A stretch of 39,614 bases of DNA from SURF-32 sp964648365 (GCA_964648365.1 CAZYLK010000038.1:1-39614); one strand, 5' to 3'; positions 8,206 to 16,899 are shown, counted from the first letter of the stretch. The notes: generated by a model from the letters alone, not told the origin. Numbers and translations are program-made.

Positions 8206-8354
8206 GTCGTTGGTGAGTTGCCCGCCGCTGGTCTTCGCGGTCGCAGGCCGTAGACTCAAGCTGTGGCTGTGCCGTTGCGTCGGCGGCCGGGTAAGCACAA
8301 ACCCTCGCACAGGCTTCGGGTGAGCACATGCACGCTGGTCAGGAGGCATCCTGG

Positions 8355-8759
8355 ATGCGGCTGCGACGGATCGAGACGGCGCTGGCCTGGTTCTCCCTCG
8401 GCGCCCTGGTTGTGTACGTTCCGCTGGAAACGTGGGTCTCCTGGCCCCACCTCGACAGCCCGGGCTACGTTGTCGACGTCATCGCGTTCGCGCTGCTGCT
8501 GTACGGCGGCGCGCATTCGCTGAGCGTGCGGCCGCGGTCGGGCATCGCTCCGCTATGTGCGGCGTGGGGCTTCTGTGCGTGCCTGGGGTGGCGGTCGTAC
8601 TTCATGCGCGTCGTGGCGCGGCAGAAGTCGCTGGCCATCTACGAAGGCGAGCCGCCCATCGTCGGTCAGGTCGTCGGCGTCGCGACGATCATTGCGTTCG
8701 CGGCGCTGGTGCTTTGCCTGTGGATTGCGCATCGTCGCAGCGGGCGTCGCGAGGCATGA
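8355..8759 (+). CDS. Small four-helix membrane protein, unknown function
   Basis: This encodes 134 aa. The start is the ATG at 8355 because AGGAGG at 8341-8346 has ideal spacing; ATG 8328 lacks one. Four hydrophobic segments are visible (about residues 8-28, 39-57, 65-85, 105-127), with a basic C-terminal tail (HRRSGRREA) expected in the cytoplasm. A loop of about 20 residues between helices three and four contains RVVARQKSLAIYEGEPPIVGQ. I do not recognise a family. It runs toward the ABC ATPase gene on the opposite strand with only 14 bp between the ends. Confidence 0.7.
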   Translation: MRLRRIETALAWFSLGALVVYVPLETWVSWPHLDSPGYVVDVIAFALLLYGGAHSLSVRPRSGIAPLCAAWGFCACLGWRSYFMRVVARQKSLAIYEGEPPIVGQVVGVATIIAFAALVLCLWIAHRRSGRREA

Positions 8760-8773
8760 CGGCGGCGAATCAC

Positions 8774-9667
8774 TCAACGATCATCCGCACTGCCGATGGG
8801 AACAACCCATCGCCGCGGCGGGCTGCCGGCCGTGACAACTCCCGTCCGTACGCCGTAGACCGCATCCAGGTGGGCCGGTTGGAGCACGTCGGCGGCGGGG
8901 CCGACGGCCACGAAGCGTCCCGCGTTCATCAGCGCCACGTGCGAGCCATATCGGGCGGCGCCGTTCAGGTCGTGCGTTACGACCACCACGCCCAGCCCCT
9001 GTTCGGTCACCAGCCGTTGCAGCAGCCGGTAGATCTCGAGCTGATGCCGCAGATCCAGCGACGTCGTGGGTTCATCCAGCAGCAGCAGGGCAGGCTCCTG
9101 CGCCAGGGCAGCGGCGACGTGGACGCGCTGAGCCTCACCGCCGGAGAGCGTCGCCACGGGTCGATCCGCGAAGGCGCTCAGGCCCATCACCTCCAGCGAT
9201 TGCTCGACGACGGCGTGATCGTGAGCGGACTCAAACAGGCCGAGCGTGCGATGCGGATACCGGCCCAGCAGCACGACCTCGTGAACCGACTGCGTCAGGT
9301 GGGTGGGCAGGTGCTGCGGCAGATAGGCGATCCTGCGGGCTCGATCGCGCGGCGCCACGCCGTCGAGCCGGCGCCCGTCGAGCGTTGCATCGCCCGCAGT
9401 CGGGCGCAGCAGACCCGCCATGATCTTCAACAGCGTCGATTTCCCCGCCCCGTTGGGACCGACGATCATCCAGAGTTGCCCCAGCCCGATCTCAAGCGAG
9501 ACCGGTCCGAGGAACGGGGCCGCGGCGGGGTAAGCGAAGCGTACGTCACTGAGGGACACTACGACCGCGGCGGAGCTGCGCAGACCGGCAGCGGCAGGCG
9601 GGGCAGCGACGAGTCCGCCGCGCTCCGATGCGTCGGTCGGGTCGCCTGAGTCTGATTGCCGAGGCAC
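8774..9667 (-). CDS. ABC transporter ATP-binding protein, FecE/BtuD type
   Basis: This encodes up to 297 aa. It is the ATPase of an importer resembling iron-siderophore, haem or cobalamin systems. All motifs are present: Walker A GPNGAGKST, Q-loop region YLPQHLP, signature LSGGEAQR, Walker B LLLLDEPTT, and the H-loop VTHD. The GTG at 9667 is 6 nt past the stop of the upstream lipoprotein gene, which suggests coupling, but the first 35 residues are disordered Ala/Ser/Gly-rich sequence. A GTG before VSLSDVRFAY could be the real start. No permease or typical solute-binding protein is in the window, which is unusual for this family because permease and ATPase genes normally adjoin. The substrate cannot be assigned. 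Confidence 0.88.
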   Translation of the reverse strand: MPRQSDSGDPTDASERGGLVAAPPAAAGLRSSAAVVVSLSDVRFAYPAAAPFLGPVSLEIGLGQLWMIVGPNGAGKSTLLKIMAGLLRPTAGDATLDGRRLDGVAPRDRARRIAYLPQHLPTHLTQSVHEVVLLGRYPHRTLGLFESAHDHAVVEQSLEVMGLSAFADRPVATLSGGEAQRVHVAAALAQEPALLLLDEPTTSLDLRHQLEIYRLLQRLVTEQGLGVVVVTHDLNGAARYGSHVALMNAGRFVAVGPAADVLQPAHLDAVYGVRTGVVTAGSPPRRWVVPIGSADDR

Positions 9668-9673
9668 GGCGAA

Positions 9674-10567
9674 TCAGCCGCCGACACCACCGGAAGAGCC
9701 GTCATCCTCATCCGGCGCATCGCCTTCCTCGGGCTCCTGCTGATCATCGTCGGGCTGTGCGCCGCCCTCTTCGGCAGGCGCTTCACCCGCGGAGAAGCCT
9801 GCGAGCATCGTGTCGATCTGGGTGACGACCGCGGCCGCATCGACCGTGCCGTCATTGATCTGCTGCGCCAGCATGTCGAACATCGTGAGCATCGCATCCA
9901 GCGCCGGCGCCATGGCCGTCACCATGTCCAGCGCCGGCCAGTCGATGAACCACTCGTCGTCGATGCGCTCGAACTTGATCTCGTTCATGCCCGGCGGGAC
10001 GGGGTCGCCCGACGTCGGCGCCCAACTGCCCGCGGCCATACCCTCGCCCGTCGACTCCAGGTTGGTCACGACGATCTGCGAAAACGCCTCAGCCTTGGCG
10101 GCGAGACGGTCGACCTTTTCGACGGCCTCCGGCGCCTTGGCTTCCACGGCGGCGCGCAGCGCGTCGAGCTTGGTCTTCACTTTCGCGTTCAGCTCCAGCG
10201 CCGCGGTCACGGCCGGGCGCTGTCGCTCGACGAAGAAGGGTGACAGATCGTCCCACGCCTGCTCAGCGACGATCTCGTTGTAGGTCGCAACGGTGCGCTG
10301 AATGTCCGCGAAGTCGCCGGATGCAGCGTCACCCTGGGCCGCCTCTTCGGCGTCGCCGTCCGGGCTGCCGAGCACCTTTAACTCTGCGCTGCCGGAGAAC
10401 TCGTCGCTGTAGGATCGGACGGCGACCGGTGTCAGCGGGCGATTTTCATCTCCCATGTCCTCCACGAACGAGCCGGCGGAGTCGGCCTGTTCCCGACAGC
10501 CGGCGGCGATCGCCAGCGTCATCGAGAAGAACACAACCCGCCCTGCCATCCACCCCTTCGCTTGCAT
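9674..10567 (-). CDS. Lipoprotein of unknown function
   Basis: This encodes 297 aa. The ATG at 10567 has GAGGAG 7 nt upstream and is preferred over an upstream in-frame start at 10591. The N-terminus is a lipoprotein signal with lipobox LAIAAGC; Cys24 would be lipidated. Next comes an acidic, low-complexity linker, then a helical region (about residues 80-165) with YNEIVAEQAWDDLSPFFVERQRPAV, which looks like a small SnoaL- or DUF-like accessory fold. A segment with FERIDDEWFIDWPALD follows, and the tail is strongly acidic (Asp/Glu/Pro/Gly). It lies directly upstream of the ABC ATPase and is probably co-transcribed, but it does not resemble known binding proteins. The function is unknown. Confidence 0.75.
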   Translation of the reverse strand: MQAKGWMAGRVVFFSMTLAIAAGCREQADSAGSFVEDMGDENRPLTPVAVRSYSDEFSGSAELKVLGSPDGDAEEAAQGDAASGDFADIQRTVATYNEIVAEQAWDDLSPFFVERQRPAVTAALELNAKVKTKLDALRAAVEAKAPEAVEKVDRLAAKAEAFSQIVVTNLESTGEGMAAGSWAPTSGDPVPPGMNEIKFERIDDEWFIDWPALDMVTAMAPALDAMLTMFDMLAQQINDGTVDAAAVVTQIDTMLAGFSAGEAPAEEGGAQPDDDQQEPEEGDAPDEDDGSSGGVGG

Positions 10568-10764
10568 ACACCAACTCCTCGCTTCACACACGGGCGTTCA
10601 GTCGCCTCGGCGTCCTGCCGGCGGGCTGGCCGTGGCTTTGTGGCTCTGACACGCCCGACCTGCCGTCGGCCGGGCACGCGCGCCGGCCCGATCGGCCTCT
10701 GATGGCCGGGCGCATGGCCTCCGCGGTCGCGCGAAATCCGCGGCGCGGAAACCGAAGTTTAGCC

Positions 10765-10793
10765 TTGAGGGACGGCGACGTAAACGGCACAAT
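10765..10793 (+). promoter_or_regulatory. Candidate sigma-70-type promoter for the AgcS gene
   Basis: TTGAGG (10765-10770), a 17-bp spacer and CACAAT (10788-10793) match four of six bases at each box. A start near 10800 would give a leader of about 167 nt. Otherwise the 10568-10966 gap shows no gene, only GC-rich sequence. Confidence 0.4.
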
Positions 10794-10966
10794 GCCGACC
10801 GCCCCCAGATTCGGCCTCGACCGTCTCCGGGGGCGGCCGGTGCGTCGGAACCCGGTCGCACTGCCTCCGTCGCGGGCGGTGAACCGCCCGCTGACCGCTG
10901 CTTTCCCCGGTACGACGGGGCGGCGGGCCCGTCGCCCGACGGTTCGCCTTCACTTAAGGAGCGTCC

Positions 10967-12736
10967 ATGGATTTCGGCGAAATGATGTCGGCCTTCTCCG
11001 GGTTTGTGTGGGGCACGCCCACGGCGCTCCTGCTCACGGGCGCCGGGCTGCTGTTTACGTTCATGACGTTCGGCATCCAGTGGAAGGCACTGACGCACGG
11101 CCTCAACGTCATCCGCGGCAAGTACGACGACCCGGAGGACGAGGGCAACATTTCGCACTTCCAGGCGCTGTGTGCGGCCCTGTCAGCGACGATCGGGCTG
11201 GGCAACATCGCCGGCGTGGCGGTCGCCGTGGCGGCTGGCGGGCCGGGCGCGGTGTTCTGGATGTGGATCGTGGGCTTTCTTGGCATGGCCACCAAGTTCA
11301 CCACCTGTTCCCTGGCCACGATGTATCGCAAGCGCGACTCGTTCGGCGAGTATCGCGGCGGGCCGATGTACTTCATCGAACTCGGACTCGGCGGCAACAG
11401 CACGACCAGCGGCATGAAGGCGCTGGCCAAGGTGCTGGCGGTCATGTTCGCGATTCTCGGCATGTGCGCCAGCGTCGGGGCCGGCAACATGTTTCAGGCC
11501 AACCAGGTCGCCGAGATCGTCGTCAACCTCTTCCACAACCAGTTGTCGGGCGGCATCCACGCGGACACGCAGTACGGAATGCGGATCGGCATCGGCGTGG
11601 TGCTGTGCATCCTGGCCGCCATGGTGATGATCGGCGGCATCAAGCGCATCGGCAGCGTGGCGTCCAAGCTCGTCCCCAGCATGTGCATTCTGTACATCGT
11701 CGGGGCAATGGTGGTGATCATTGCTCACATCGATCAGGTGCCGGGGATGTTCGTCGCCATCTTCGAAGACGCCTTCACGTTTTCCGCCAGCCAGGGCGCT
11801 TTTCTGGGCGTTGCGGTGAAGACCGCCATGATCCAGGGCGTGCGTCGGGCGTGCTTCTCCAACGAGGCGGGACTGGGCTCCGCGCCCATCGCGCACGCGA
11901 CGGCCAAGACGGACGAACCCATCCGCGAAGGCGTCGTGGCCGCCACGGGCCCGTTTGTGGACACCGTCGTGATCTGCACCATGACCGCCCTGGTCATCCT
12001 GATCACCAACGCGCACATTCGCGAGCCGGTAGGCACGGTTGTTTCCTACTCGGCGGCGCCGGCCGGGGGCCAGGCCGAACTGCTGATCGACTGGACCAGC
12101 CAGGACACGGTCAAGAAGGGTGAAGCCCTGCTGATAAAAACCCCGACCGACGATCCGCGCATCTTCGAGCGGCGGCAACTGGACGTCGCGGAAGTCGTGG
12201 ATGGCGACGTCATCGTCCGCGTCGAGTATGCCGCCGACGAGCCGGGTGTGGCGCTTCAAGCGTCAGACGTTGCCCACCTGACCCCCGGCGCCGAGGTCTA
12301 CCTCGACCGGGTAGGCGTGAACATGACCGCGTTTGCCTTTGATCGAGGATTCCCCGGCATCCCGTTCGGAACCTATTTCATCCCGATCGCCGCCTTCTTC
12401 TTTGCGTTCTCGACCATCATCAGTTGGGGCTTCTACGGCGAGACCTGCACCGAGTACTTGTTCGGCGAAAAGGCCGTCCTGCCGTTCAAGTTTATTTTCG
12501 TGGGTATGATTGTGGTGGGCACGGCCTCGCGGCATCTCCAGCCGGTCCTGGACTGGTCTGACGGAATGCTCGGCCTGATGCTGGTGCCCAACCTGATCGG
12601 CACGATTCTTCTCGCGCCGATTGTGATGCGCGAGACGAAACGCTACTTCACCCGCCTGAGGAACGGCGAGTTTGACGAAGACGTGCGGCGGATCGCCGAA
12701 GCCAAGCGACGCATCCGGGAGCAGGGCGGCAAATAG
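10967..12736 (+). CDS. Sodium:alanine/glycine symporter, AgcS family, with an extra domain
   Basis: This encodes 589 aa. AgcS proteins import alanine or glycine with sodium across the inner membrane. The start has TAAGGAG 7 nt upstream. Family signatures are clear: SATIGLGNIAGVAVAVAAGGPGAVFWMW near residues 72-100, the EYRGGPMYFIELGLG segment near 128, RRACFSNEAGLGSAPIAHA near 293, and AFSTIISWGFYGETCTEYLFG near 482. Known members are about 450-480 aa. Here about 100 residues (roughly 350-450) are inserted between two membrane helices. That stretch is rich in Val, Asp, Glu and beta-strand pattern (DDPRIFERRQLDVAEVVDGD) and probably forms a periplasmic beta domain. The C-terminus is basic and cytoplasmic. 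Substrate specificity cannot be read from the sequence. Confidence 0.92.
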   Translation: MDFGEMMSAFSGFVWGTPTALLLTGAGLLFTFMTFGIQWKALTHGLNVIRGKYDDPEDEGNISHFQALCAALSATIGLGNIAGVAVAVAAGGPGAVFWMWIVGFLGMATKFTTCSLATMYRKRDSFGEYRGGPMYFIELGLGGNSTTSGMKALAKVLAVMFAILGMCASVGAGNMFQANQVAEIVVNLFHNQLSGGIHADTQYGMRIGIGVVLCILAAMVMIGGIKRIGSVASKLVPSMCILYIVGAMVVIIAHIDQVPGMFVAIFEDAFTFSASQGAFLGVAVKTAMIQGVRRACFSNEAGLGSAPIAHATAKTDEPIREGVVAATGPFVDTVVICTMTALVILITNAHIREPVGTVVSYSAAPAGGQAELLIDWTSQDTVKKGEALLIKTPTDDPRIFERRQLDVAEVVDGDVIVRVEYAADEPGVALQASDVAHLTPGAEVYLDRVGVNMTAFAFDRGFPGIPFGTYFIPIAAFFFAFSTIISWGFYGETCTEYLFGEKAVLPFKFIFVGMIVVGTASRHLQPVLDWSDGMLGLMLVPNLIGTILLAPIVMRETKRYFTRLRNGEFDEDVRRIAEAKRRIREQGGK

Positions 12737-12808
12737 GTCGGCTCATTCGGATCGCCGGCAAGCGTCGCCGGGGCCGGAGATCCCGCCCGCGGCGACTGTG
12801 AGACTTTC

Positions 12809-13441
12809 ATGCGTCAGCACGTCCGTTTCCTGCGTGAGTACCTGAGCGCCCCGTCGTCGGTCGGGGCGGTTTCTCCCAGTTCCGAGTCGCTGGCCCGCGC
12901 CTTGGCCGAGCCGTACGCCGCCGCCGCGAAGCCGGCGTCGGTGCTCGAGGTCGGTGCGGGAACGGGCGCCGTCACGCGTCACCTCGGCCGCATCCTGCGC
13001 CCGACGGACCAACTGGACATCTGTGAACTGTCGTCCGCATTCGTCGACGTACTGAACGCCGAAGTGCTCTCGGACCCGACGTTTGACCGGGCGCGCAATG
13101 AAAGCCGTGTCCGGTTGATTGCGGGGCGCGTGCAGGACTTGCCGGGCGAGCACGTCTACGACTTCATCATCTCAGGCCTGCCGTTGACCGCCTTCTCGCC
13201 GGCGGACGTCGATAGCGTGCTGGCGACGTTGCGGCGGCTGCTCAAGCCGGACGGCGTGCTCAGCTACTTCGAGTACGTCGGGCTGCGGCGGTTGAGCCGC
13301 TGGCTTACGCCCGGCGGGAAACGGGCCAGGATTCGTGACGTGTCGCGACGGCTCGATGACTTGATCCGATCGCACCAGACGCACCGCCGGCTCGTGCTCG
13401 CCAACTTCCCGCCCGCCCATGCCCGGCACCTGCGGTTCTGA
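12809..13441 (+). CDS. SAM-dependent methyltransferase, phospholipid N-methyltransferase (PmtA)-like
   Basis: This encodes 210 aa. PmtA enzymes convert phosphatidylethanolamine to phosphatidylcholine at the cytoplasmic membrane face. The N-terminal FLREYLSAPSSVGAVSPSS matches the PmtA pattern (FL-x-P-x-x-VGA-x-x-PSS). The SAM-binding motif I VLEVGAGTGAVT is at residues 44-55, the acidic end of strand two is CELS, and the post-motif IISGLPLTAF segment is also typical. The end is Arg/His-rich, as in membrane-surface binding forms. It follows the symporter gene by 72 bp on the same strand, so read-through is possible but no functional link is evident. Another small-molecule methyltransferase of the same fold is the main alternative. 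Confidence 0.8.
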   Translation: MRQHVRFLREYLSAPSSVGAVSPSSESLARALAEPYAAAAKPASVLEVGAGTGAVTRHLGRILRPTDQLDICELSSAFVDVLNAEVLSDPTFDRARNESRVRLIAGRVQDLPGEHVYDFIISGLPLTAFSPADVDSVLATLRRLLKPDGVLSYFEYVGLRRLSRWLTPGGKRARIRDVSRRLDDLIRSHQTHRRLVLANFPPAHARHLRF

Positions 13442-13595
13442 CGGCCGGAGCCGACCGTATCGGCAGGCTGAGCTTCGCCGCAGGGCGCACGCTGTGCCGA
13501 ACGCGAGGCCGCCCCGGCAGGCGCGCGGCGTGACGTGCGCCACAACGCCGTCAGGCGGACGACCGGGTGATAGATGAAACCTCCGCGGACGGGCG

Positions 13596-14369
13596 CTACG
13601 GCGACAGGCCGATGCCAGAGATGGGGGCCGCCGCGGCATACTTGCTGACCGAACGCAAGGGAAGACGGTACTTCCGCAGCAGCGTCTCGACGTTTGCCGG
13701 CAGCGCATCGAGCACCTTCACTTCGAGGATGCCGCTCTGCCCGTCGAAGACCTGGCGCCGTGCGCCGCGTTCCTCATCGATGTCGCTCGCCCGCCACGCG
13801 ACGATGCGCTCGTCGACCGTCGCCCGAAGCTGGCGATGCACGGCCGAGACGTACGCGTGCCGGACGAACTCGATGTTGAGCACCGGCCGCATGGCGAATC
13901 GCCGCTGCATGGCCAGAAACCGGGCGACGGGGGGGGTGAGCGCCGTGGGCGCCAGCGGTGCGAAGCGCGTCACCGTCGGCAACAGCGCGGCATAGGTTGC
14001 ACGGTCGACCAGGCCGACGTCTTTGCTGACCCACTCCCCGCGTCGATGCTTGATCTCAAACTTGACCCCGCCGTCTCGATGCGGCCCGTAGGTGCGGACC
14101 CTGAGCTTGGCGCGGTTCGACACGCCCAATTGCCGCTCGAAATAGGCATAAAAGTCGGGTGAATCGAGGTACAGGCTGCGAACCACGTATCGACCGGAAG
14201 GCGCCGCGTACGGGTCCGGCTGAAGCAGCCCCCGCAGGTCGGCGACGAGCCGCGACAGGACCGTCCGCGGCACCGGGAACTTGAACTCGCGCCGCCACGC
14301 GAGGGTCGGGCGTTCCACGACGCCGCCGGCCGGTAGTACCACGGCCGGGGCCTCGTCGATCGCGGTCAT
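13596..14369 (-). CDS. VTC-domain (polyphosphate polymerase-like) protein
   Basis: This encodes 257 aa. The VTC domain is a tunnel-shaped triphosphate-tunnel fold that in yeast Vtc4 makes polyphosphate from ATP. Typical elements are the opening REFKFPVP strand (residues 28-35), YVVRSLYLDSPDFYAYFERQ near 60, the RAKLRVRTYG strand, FEIKHRRGEWVSKD, RPVLNIEFVRHAYVS, and the closing ILEVKVLDALP. These give the basic and acidic tunnel residues expected for phosphate and metal binding. Its ATG overlaps the stop of the DUF4956 gene by four bases (ATGA), so the two are translationally coupled. VTC and DUF4956 genes occur together in many bacteria, often with CotH; no CotH is present here. Bacterial activity is not proven. 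Confidence 0.87.
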   Translation of the reverse strand: MTAIDEAPAVVLPAGGVVERPTLAWRREFKFPVPRTVLSRLVADLRGLLQPDPYAAPSGRYVVRSLYLDSPDFYAYFERQLGVSNRAKLRVRTYGPHRDGGVKFEIKHRRGEWVSKDVGLVDRATYAALLPTVTRFAPLAPTALTPPVARFLAMQRRFAMRPVLNIEFVRHAYVSAVHRQLRATVDERIVAWRASDIDEERGARRQVFDGQSGILEVKVLDALPANVETLLRKYRLPLRSVSKYAAAAPISGIGLSP

Positions 14370-15040
14370 ACAGGCGCCTGACTTTCGGGGCTGATCAGCG
14401 ACGTGTCGCGAACGCCGTCGATCCGCTTGAGCCGCTCGATCATTTGCTCCGCGGAGACGTCCGGCGCAAGACGGATCCGGTAGGTGTATTCGATGCCGTC
14501 GCCGTTGCCCAGATCGGCGGCGCCGTGCAGCTTGCGCCAGTCGACCATGCCGTCGAGGGCGGCATCGGCGCCGGGCGATCCGTTGAGGCTGGACTTGCGG
14601 AAGACCAGGATGAACTCATCCGACCGCGTGCCGCGACGCGTCGCCACGTGAACGCCGAACAGTACGGCCGCCACCACCCCGGTGCCCAGTATGGCCAGAG
14701 CGTGCGCTCCCGAGCCGCAGCACAGGCCGATGCCGACCATCAGAAAGAGGTAGGCCGTGTCGCGGGTGTCCTTGATGACCGTGCGAAAGCGGATGATCGA
14801 CAGGGCGCCCACCAGACCCAGAGACGTCGCGACGTTGCCGCCGATGGCCATGATGACCATCGCGACGACGACCGGCGTCACGATCAGGGTTACGACGAAC
14901 GAGCCGGCGTAGGACGGCCCGGAACTGAGCCGGCGGTAGAGCAGTGCCGTCGCCGTTGCGAGCGCCAGCGCCAGCCCGAGATTGGCGGCGACTTCAGCGG
15001 CCGTGAACGGGTGAGGCTGGGGAAACAACTGGACCGGCAT
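14366..15040 (-). CDS. DUF4956 membrane protein
   Basis: This encodes 224 aa. The ATG at 15040 (MPVQLFPQ) is chosen because GAGGA lies 9 nt upstream; the longer frame upstream looks non-coding and would overlap a promoter. Hydrophobic helices lie at about residues 15-35, 45-67 and 102-130. The conserved stretch SLGLVGALSIIRFRTVIKDTRDTAYLF between them is the hallmark of DUF4956. The remaining half is a cytoplasmic alpha/beta domain ending with ERLKRIDGVRDTSLISPE, which resembles an ACT-like fold. The family accompanies VTC-domain proteins and is thought to be their membrane partner, so the pair may handle polyphosphate or phosphorylated polymers at the membrane. The role is inferred from that association. 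Confidence 0.85.
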   Translation of the reverse strand: MPVQLFPQPHPFTAAEVAANLGLALALATATALLYRRLSSGPSYAGSFVVTLIVTPVVVAMVIMAIGGNVATSLGLVGALSIIRFRTVIKDTRDTAYLFLMVGIGLCCGSGAHALAILGTGVVAAVLFGVHVATRRGTRSDEFILVFRKSSLNGSPGADAALDGMVDWRKLHGAADLGNGDGIEYTYRIRLAPDVSAEQMIERLKRIDGVRDTSLISPESQAPV

Positions 15041-15116
15041 CGGAGGCGTCCTCGCGCCGCCCCGCCGGGGGCGAGCGGTCGGCGAGTCTAACCCGCCCGG
15101 GCGACGTTGCAACGGC

Positions 15117-15145
15117 TTGAGACGGACCGGCCCGATCGGTATACT
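15117..15145 (+). promoter_or_regulatory. Promoter for the secreted eight-Cys protein gene
   Basis: TTGAGA (15117-15122), a 17-bp spacer and TATACT (15140-15145) form a near-consensus sigma-70-type promoter. Transcription from about 15152 gives a 70-nt leader ending in the AGGAGG ribosome binding site of the gene at 15222. Confidence 0.65.
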
Positions 15146-15221
15146 ACGCCGCAGAGACCGGGTCGCGCCCACGGCAGACCACCGTCGGGCGAACACGTCC
15201 TTTCATGTCAGGAGGAATTCG

Positions 15222-16103
15222 ATGCGGAAATCAGCATGTGGGTGGAGTCTGTTTGCGGCTGCGCTGATGGTATCGGCCGCGCACGCGGACTGGAGCGACG
15301 ACTTCGAAAGCTACGGCCTCGGTGAGATCTGCGGCCAGGGCGGATGGGAAGAATGGGAGGGCAGCGTCGGCGTCTGCGGCGCCGTCTCCGACGAGGAAGC
15401 CAACAGCGGGGACAACTCGTTGAAGATCGTCGGCGCCGTCGGTCCCGGAGATGACACCGTTCAGCGGTTCAACGAGAGCGGCGGCCAGTGGACGTTCCGC
15501 ATCATGACCTTCGTGCCCAACGACGCCCAGGGCAAGGCATCGGTCATCCTGCTGAATACGTATCCCGTCATCGGCAACAACAACAACTGGTCCGTCGTCG
15601 TGGAACTCAACGCCGACACGGGCCGCGTGGTGCGCTGGTCCGCTTTCGACATCGGCGCGTTGATCAAGGGCCGCTGGGTCGAGTTCCGCGTCGAAATCGA
15701 CATCGACGCCGACACGTTCGACATCTACTACGACGATCAGCTTCTGGAAAGCGGCGTGAGCTGGCGTGACGCGGTGGCGCCCGGCGGTCAGCCGAACATC
15801 CAGGCGCTCGATCTGTACGGCGCTGAGCCCGGCGCCGGCGGCAGCACGGGCACCTACTTCGACGACGCCAGCCTGACGGCCGGCCTCGGCGGGTCCAACT
15901 GCCAGTACAAGCTCAAGAAAAACGCCAAGGCCAAGAAGGGCTGCAGCGCCTGCCCGGGCAAGAACGACCTCTACGCGACCGAAGCGTCGTGTGAAGACGT
16001 GAAAGAATGCGAGAAGAAGCTCAGCATCAAGCAGGTTCCCTGCCCCGACGGCGGGCGCGGCATCTGCAAGAAGATCAAGGGCAAGCGCGACAGTTGCGGC
16101 TGA
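15222..16103 (+). CDS. Secreted protein with LamG-like domain and eight-cysteine C-terminal module
   Basis: This encodes 293 aa. The start ATG has AGGAGG 7 nt upstream. Residues 1-22 are a signal peptide ending AHAD, so the protein is exported. Residues 23-225 look like a concanavalin/LamG-type beta sandwich: it starts WSDDFESYGLG, continues with GGQWTFRIMTFVPND and NNWSVVVELNADTGRVVRW, and ends TGTYFDDASLTA. Such domains usually bind carbohydrate or cell-surface polymers. The last 67 residues carry cysteines at 227, 241, 244, 257, 263, 274, 282 and 292 in a Lys-rich background. The same spacing recurs in the secreted protein at 18981, so this is a shared module I do not recognise. It is followed by a strong hairpin terminator. 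Confidence 0.8.
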   Translation: MRKSACGWSLFAAALMVSAAHADWSDDFESYGLGEICGQGGWEEWEGSVGVCGAVSDEEANSGDNSLKIVGAVGPGDDTVQRFNESGGQWTFRIMTFVPNDAQGKASVILLNTYPVIGNNNNWSVVVELNADTGRVVRWSAFDIGALIKGRWVEFRVEIDIDADTFDIYYDDQLLESGVSWRDAVAPGGQPNIQALDLYGAEPGAGGSTGTYFDDASLTAGLGGSNCQYKLKKNAKAKKGCSACPGKNDLYATEASCEDVKECEKKLSIKQVPCPDGGRGICKKIKGKRDSCG

Positions 16104-16146
16104 TCGCCGAGGCGTCGTTCCGATCAGGCGTGAAACCTTTAGTCCG

Positions 16147-16180
16147 GCGGCCGCGGTCGAGTTGGCTCGTCCGCGGCCGC
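16147..16180 (+). terminator. Terminator of the secreted eight-Cys protein gene
   Basis: GCGGCCGCGG (16147-16156) pairs with CCGCGGCCGC (16171-16180). After one T-T mismatch, CGAG and CTCG continue the stem around a TTGG tetraloop. The trailing GTCATTTT has a short T-run. It lies 44 nt after the stop codon. Confidence 0.65.
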
Positions 16181-16255
16181 GTCATTTTCGCTGCCGACGT
16201 GTGGCACCGGCTCTGAGGTGGGCGACGTTTCACCCGGCAATCGGCGCCGCGGCCG

Positions 16256-16558
16256 TCAATCCTCAGCGTCGAGACACGTTGGACACAGTTCCTTCCCGGA
16301 CTCGGCGGCGTAGATGCGGCTGTGGCCGCGTGAGCATCGCTGGCACCGGCCGGCGAAGAACGGCGGGTACGCTTCGCCGTTGGGTCGTCGCAGAGCCGCG
16401 GCGTAGGCCGCCAGCGACCGCGTCTGCCGTCTCATGGCCAGCGCGCTGCGAACGACTGCCGACACCGCGACGCCGGCCGTCGCGACCATGCCGAGCAGCA
16501 CAATCGCCGCCACGATCAACCACAAGTTCTGCCCTAACGTCGCGGGATCAACCGCCAT
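16256..16558 (-). CDS. Small membrane protein with a zinc-ribbon-like C-terminus
   Basis: This encodes 100 aa. The ATG at 16558 is chosen because GGGAGG sits 8 nt upstream. One transmembrane helix (about residues 13-37, LWLIVAAIVLLGMVATAGVA) is followed by a basic stretch and a segment containing CQRC and CPTC separated by about 20 residues, the ligand spacing of a zinc ribbon. The C-terminal part should be cytoplasmic. I do not recognise a family. Such one-helix zinc-ribbon proteins are usually adaptors, but no partner is evident here. It is divergent from the FKBP gene. Confidence 0.7.
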   Translation of the reverse strand: MAVDPATLGQNLWLIVAAIVLLGMVATAGVAVSAVVRSALAMRRQTRSLAAYAAALRRPNGEAYPPFFAGRCQRCSRGHSRIYAAESGKELCPTCLDAED

Positions 16559-16630
16559 TGACGAAACCTCCCGCCCGCCGACCGGCAACATCGACGGCCG
16601 ACGGCGATCATCGTTAGCGCCTCGCACCGA

Positions 16631-16636
16631 ATTATA
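16631..16636 (-). promoter_or_regulatory. Candidate -10 box for the zinc-ribbon membrane protein gene
   Basis: On the minus strand this reads a perfect TATAAT. Only a poor -35 (TCGCAA, 18-bp spacing) is available. A start near 16624 would give a leader of about 66 nt. The remaining 16559-16899 gap shows no gene. Confidence 0.4.
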
Positions 16637-16899
16637 CGGACCTTCGTCGCCGCCTTGCGAGCCGCGCGGCTGCTCGACACCCACCCGTGTTCGCACCGAC
16701 CGCGCGCCGCCGAATCCCGACGCGGGGCAATGTCGCCGCCGCGGGTGCGTTTGTCAGACGAGGAGCGGCCGCGAGAGGCGCAGGCGATGCCACCGCGGCC
16801 GGGTTCCGATAGAGTGAGCAGGCCGCGCGCGACGCATCCGACGATGCCGCGAGACGCCGGAGATTCACCGAAATTCAGCCCCCAGCGAGCCGACCAGCC

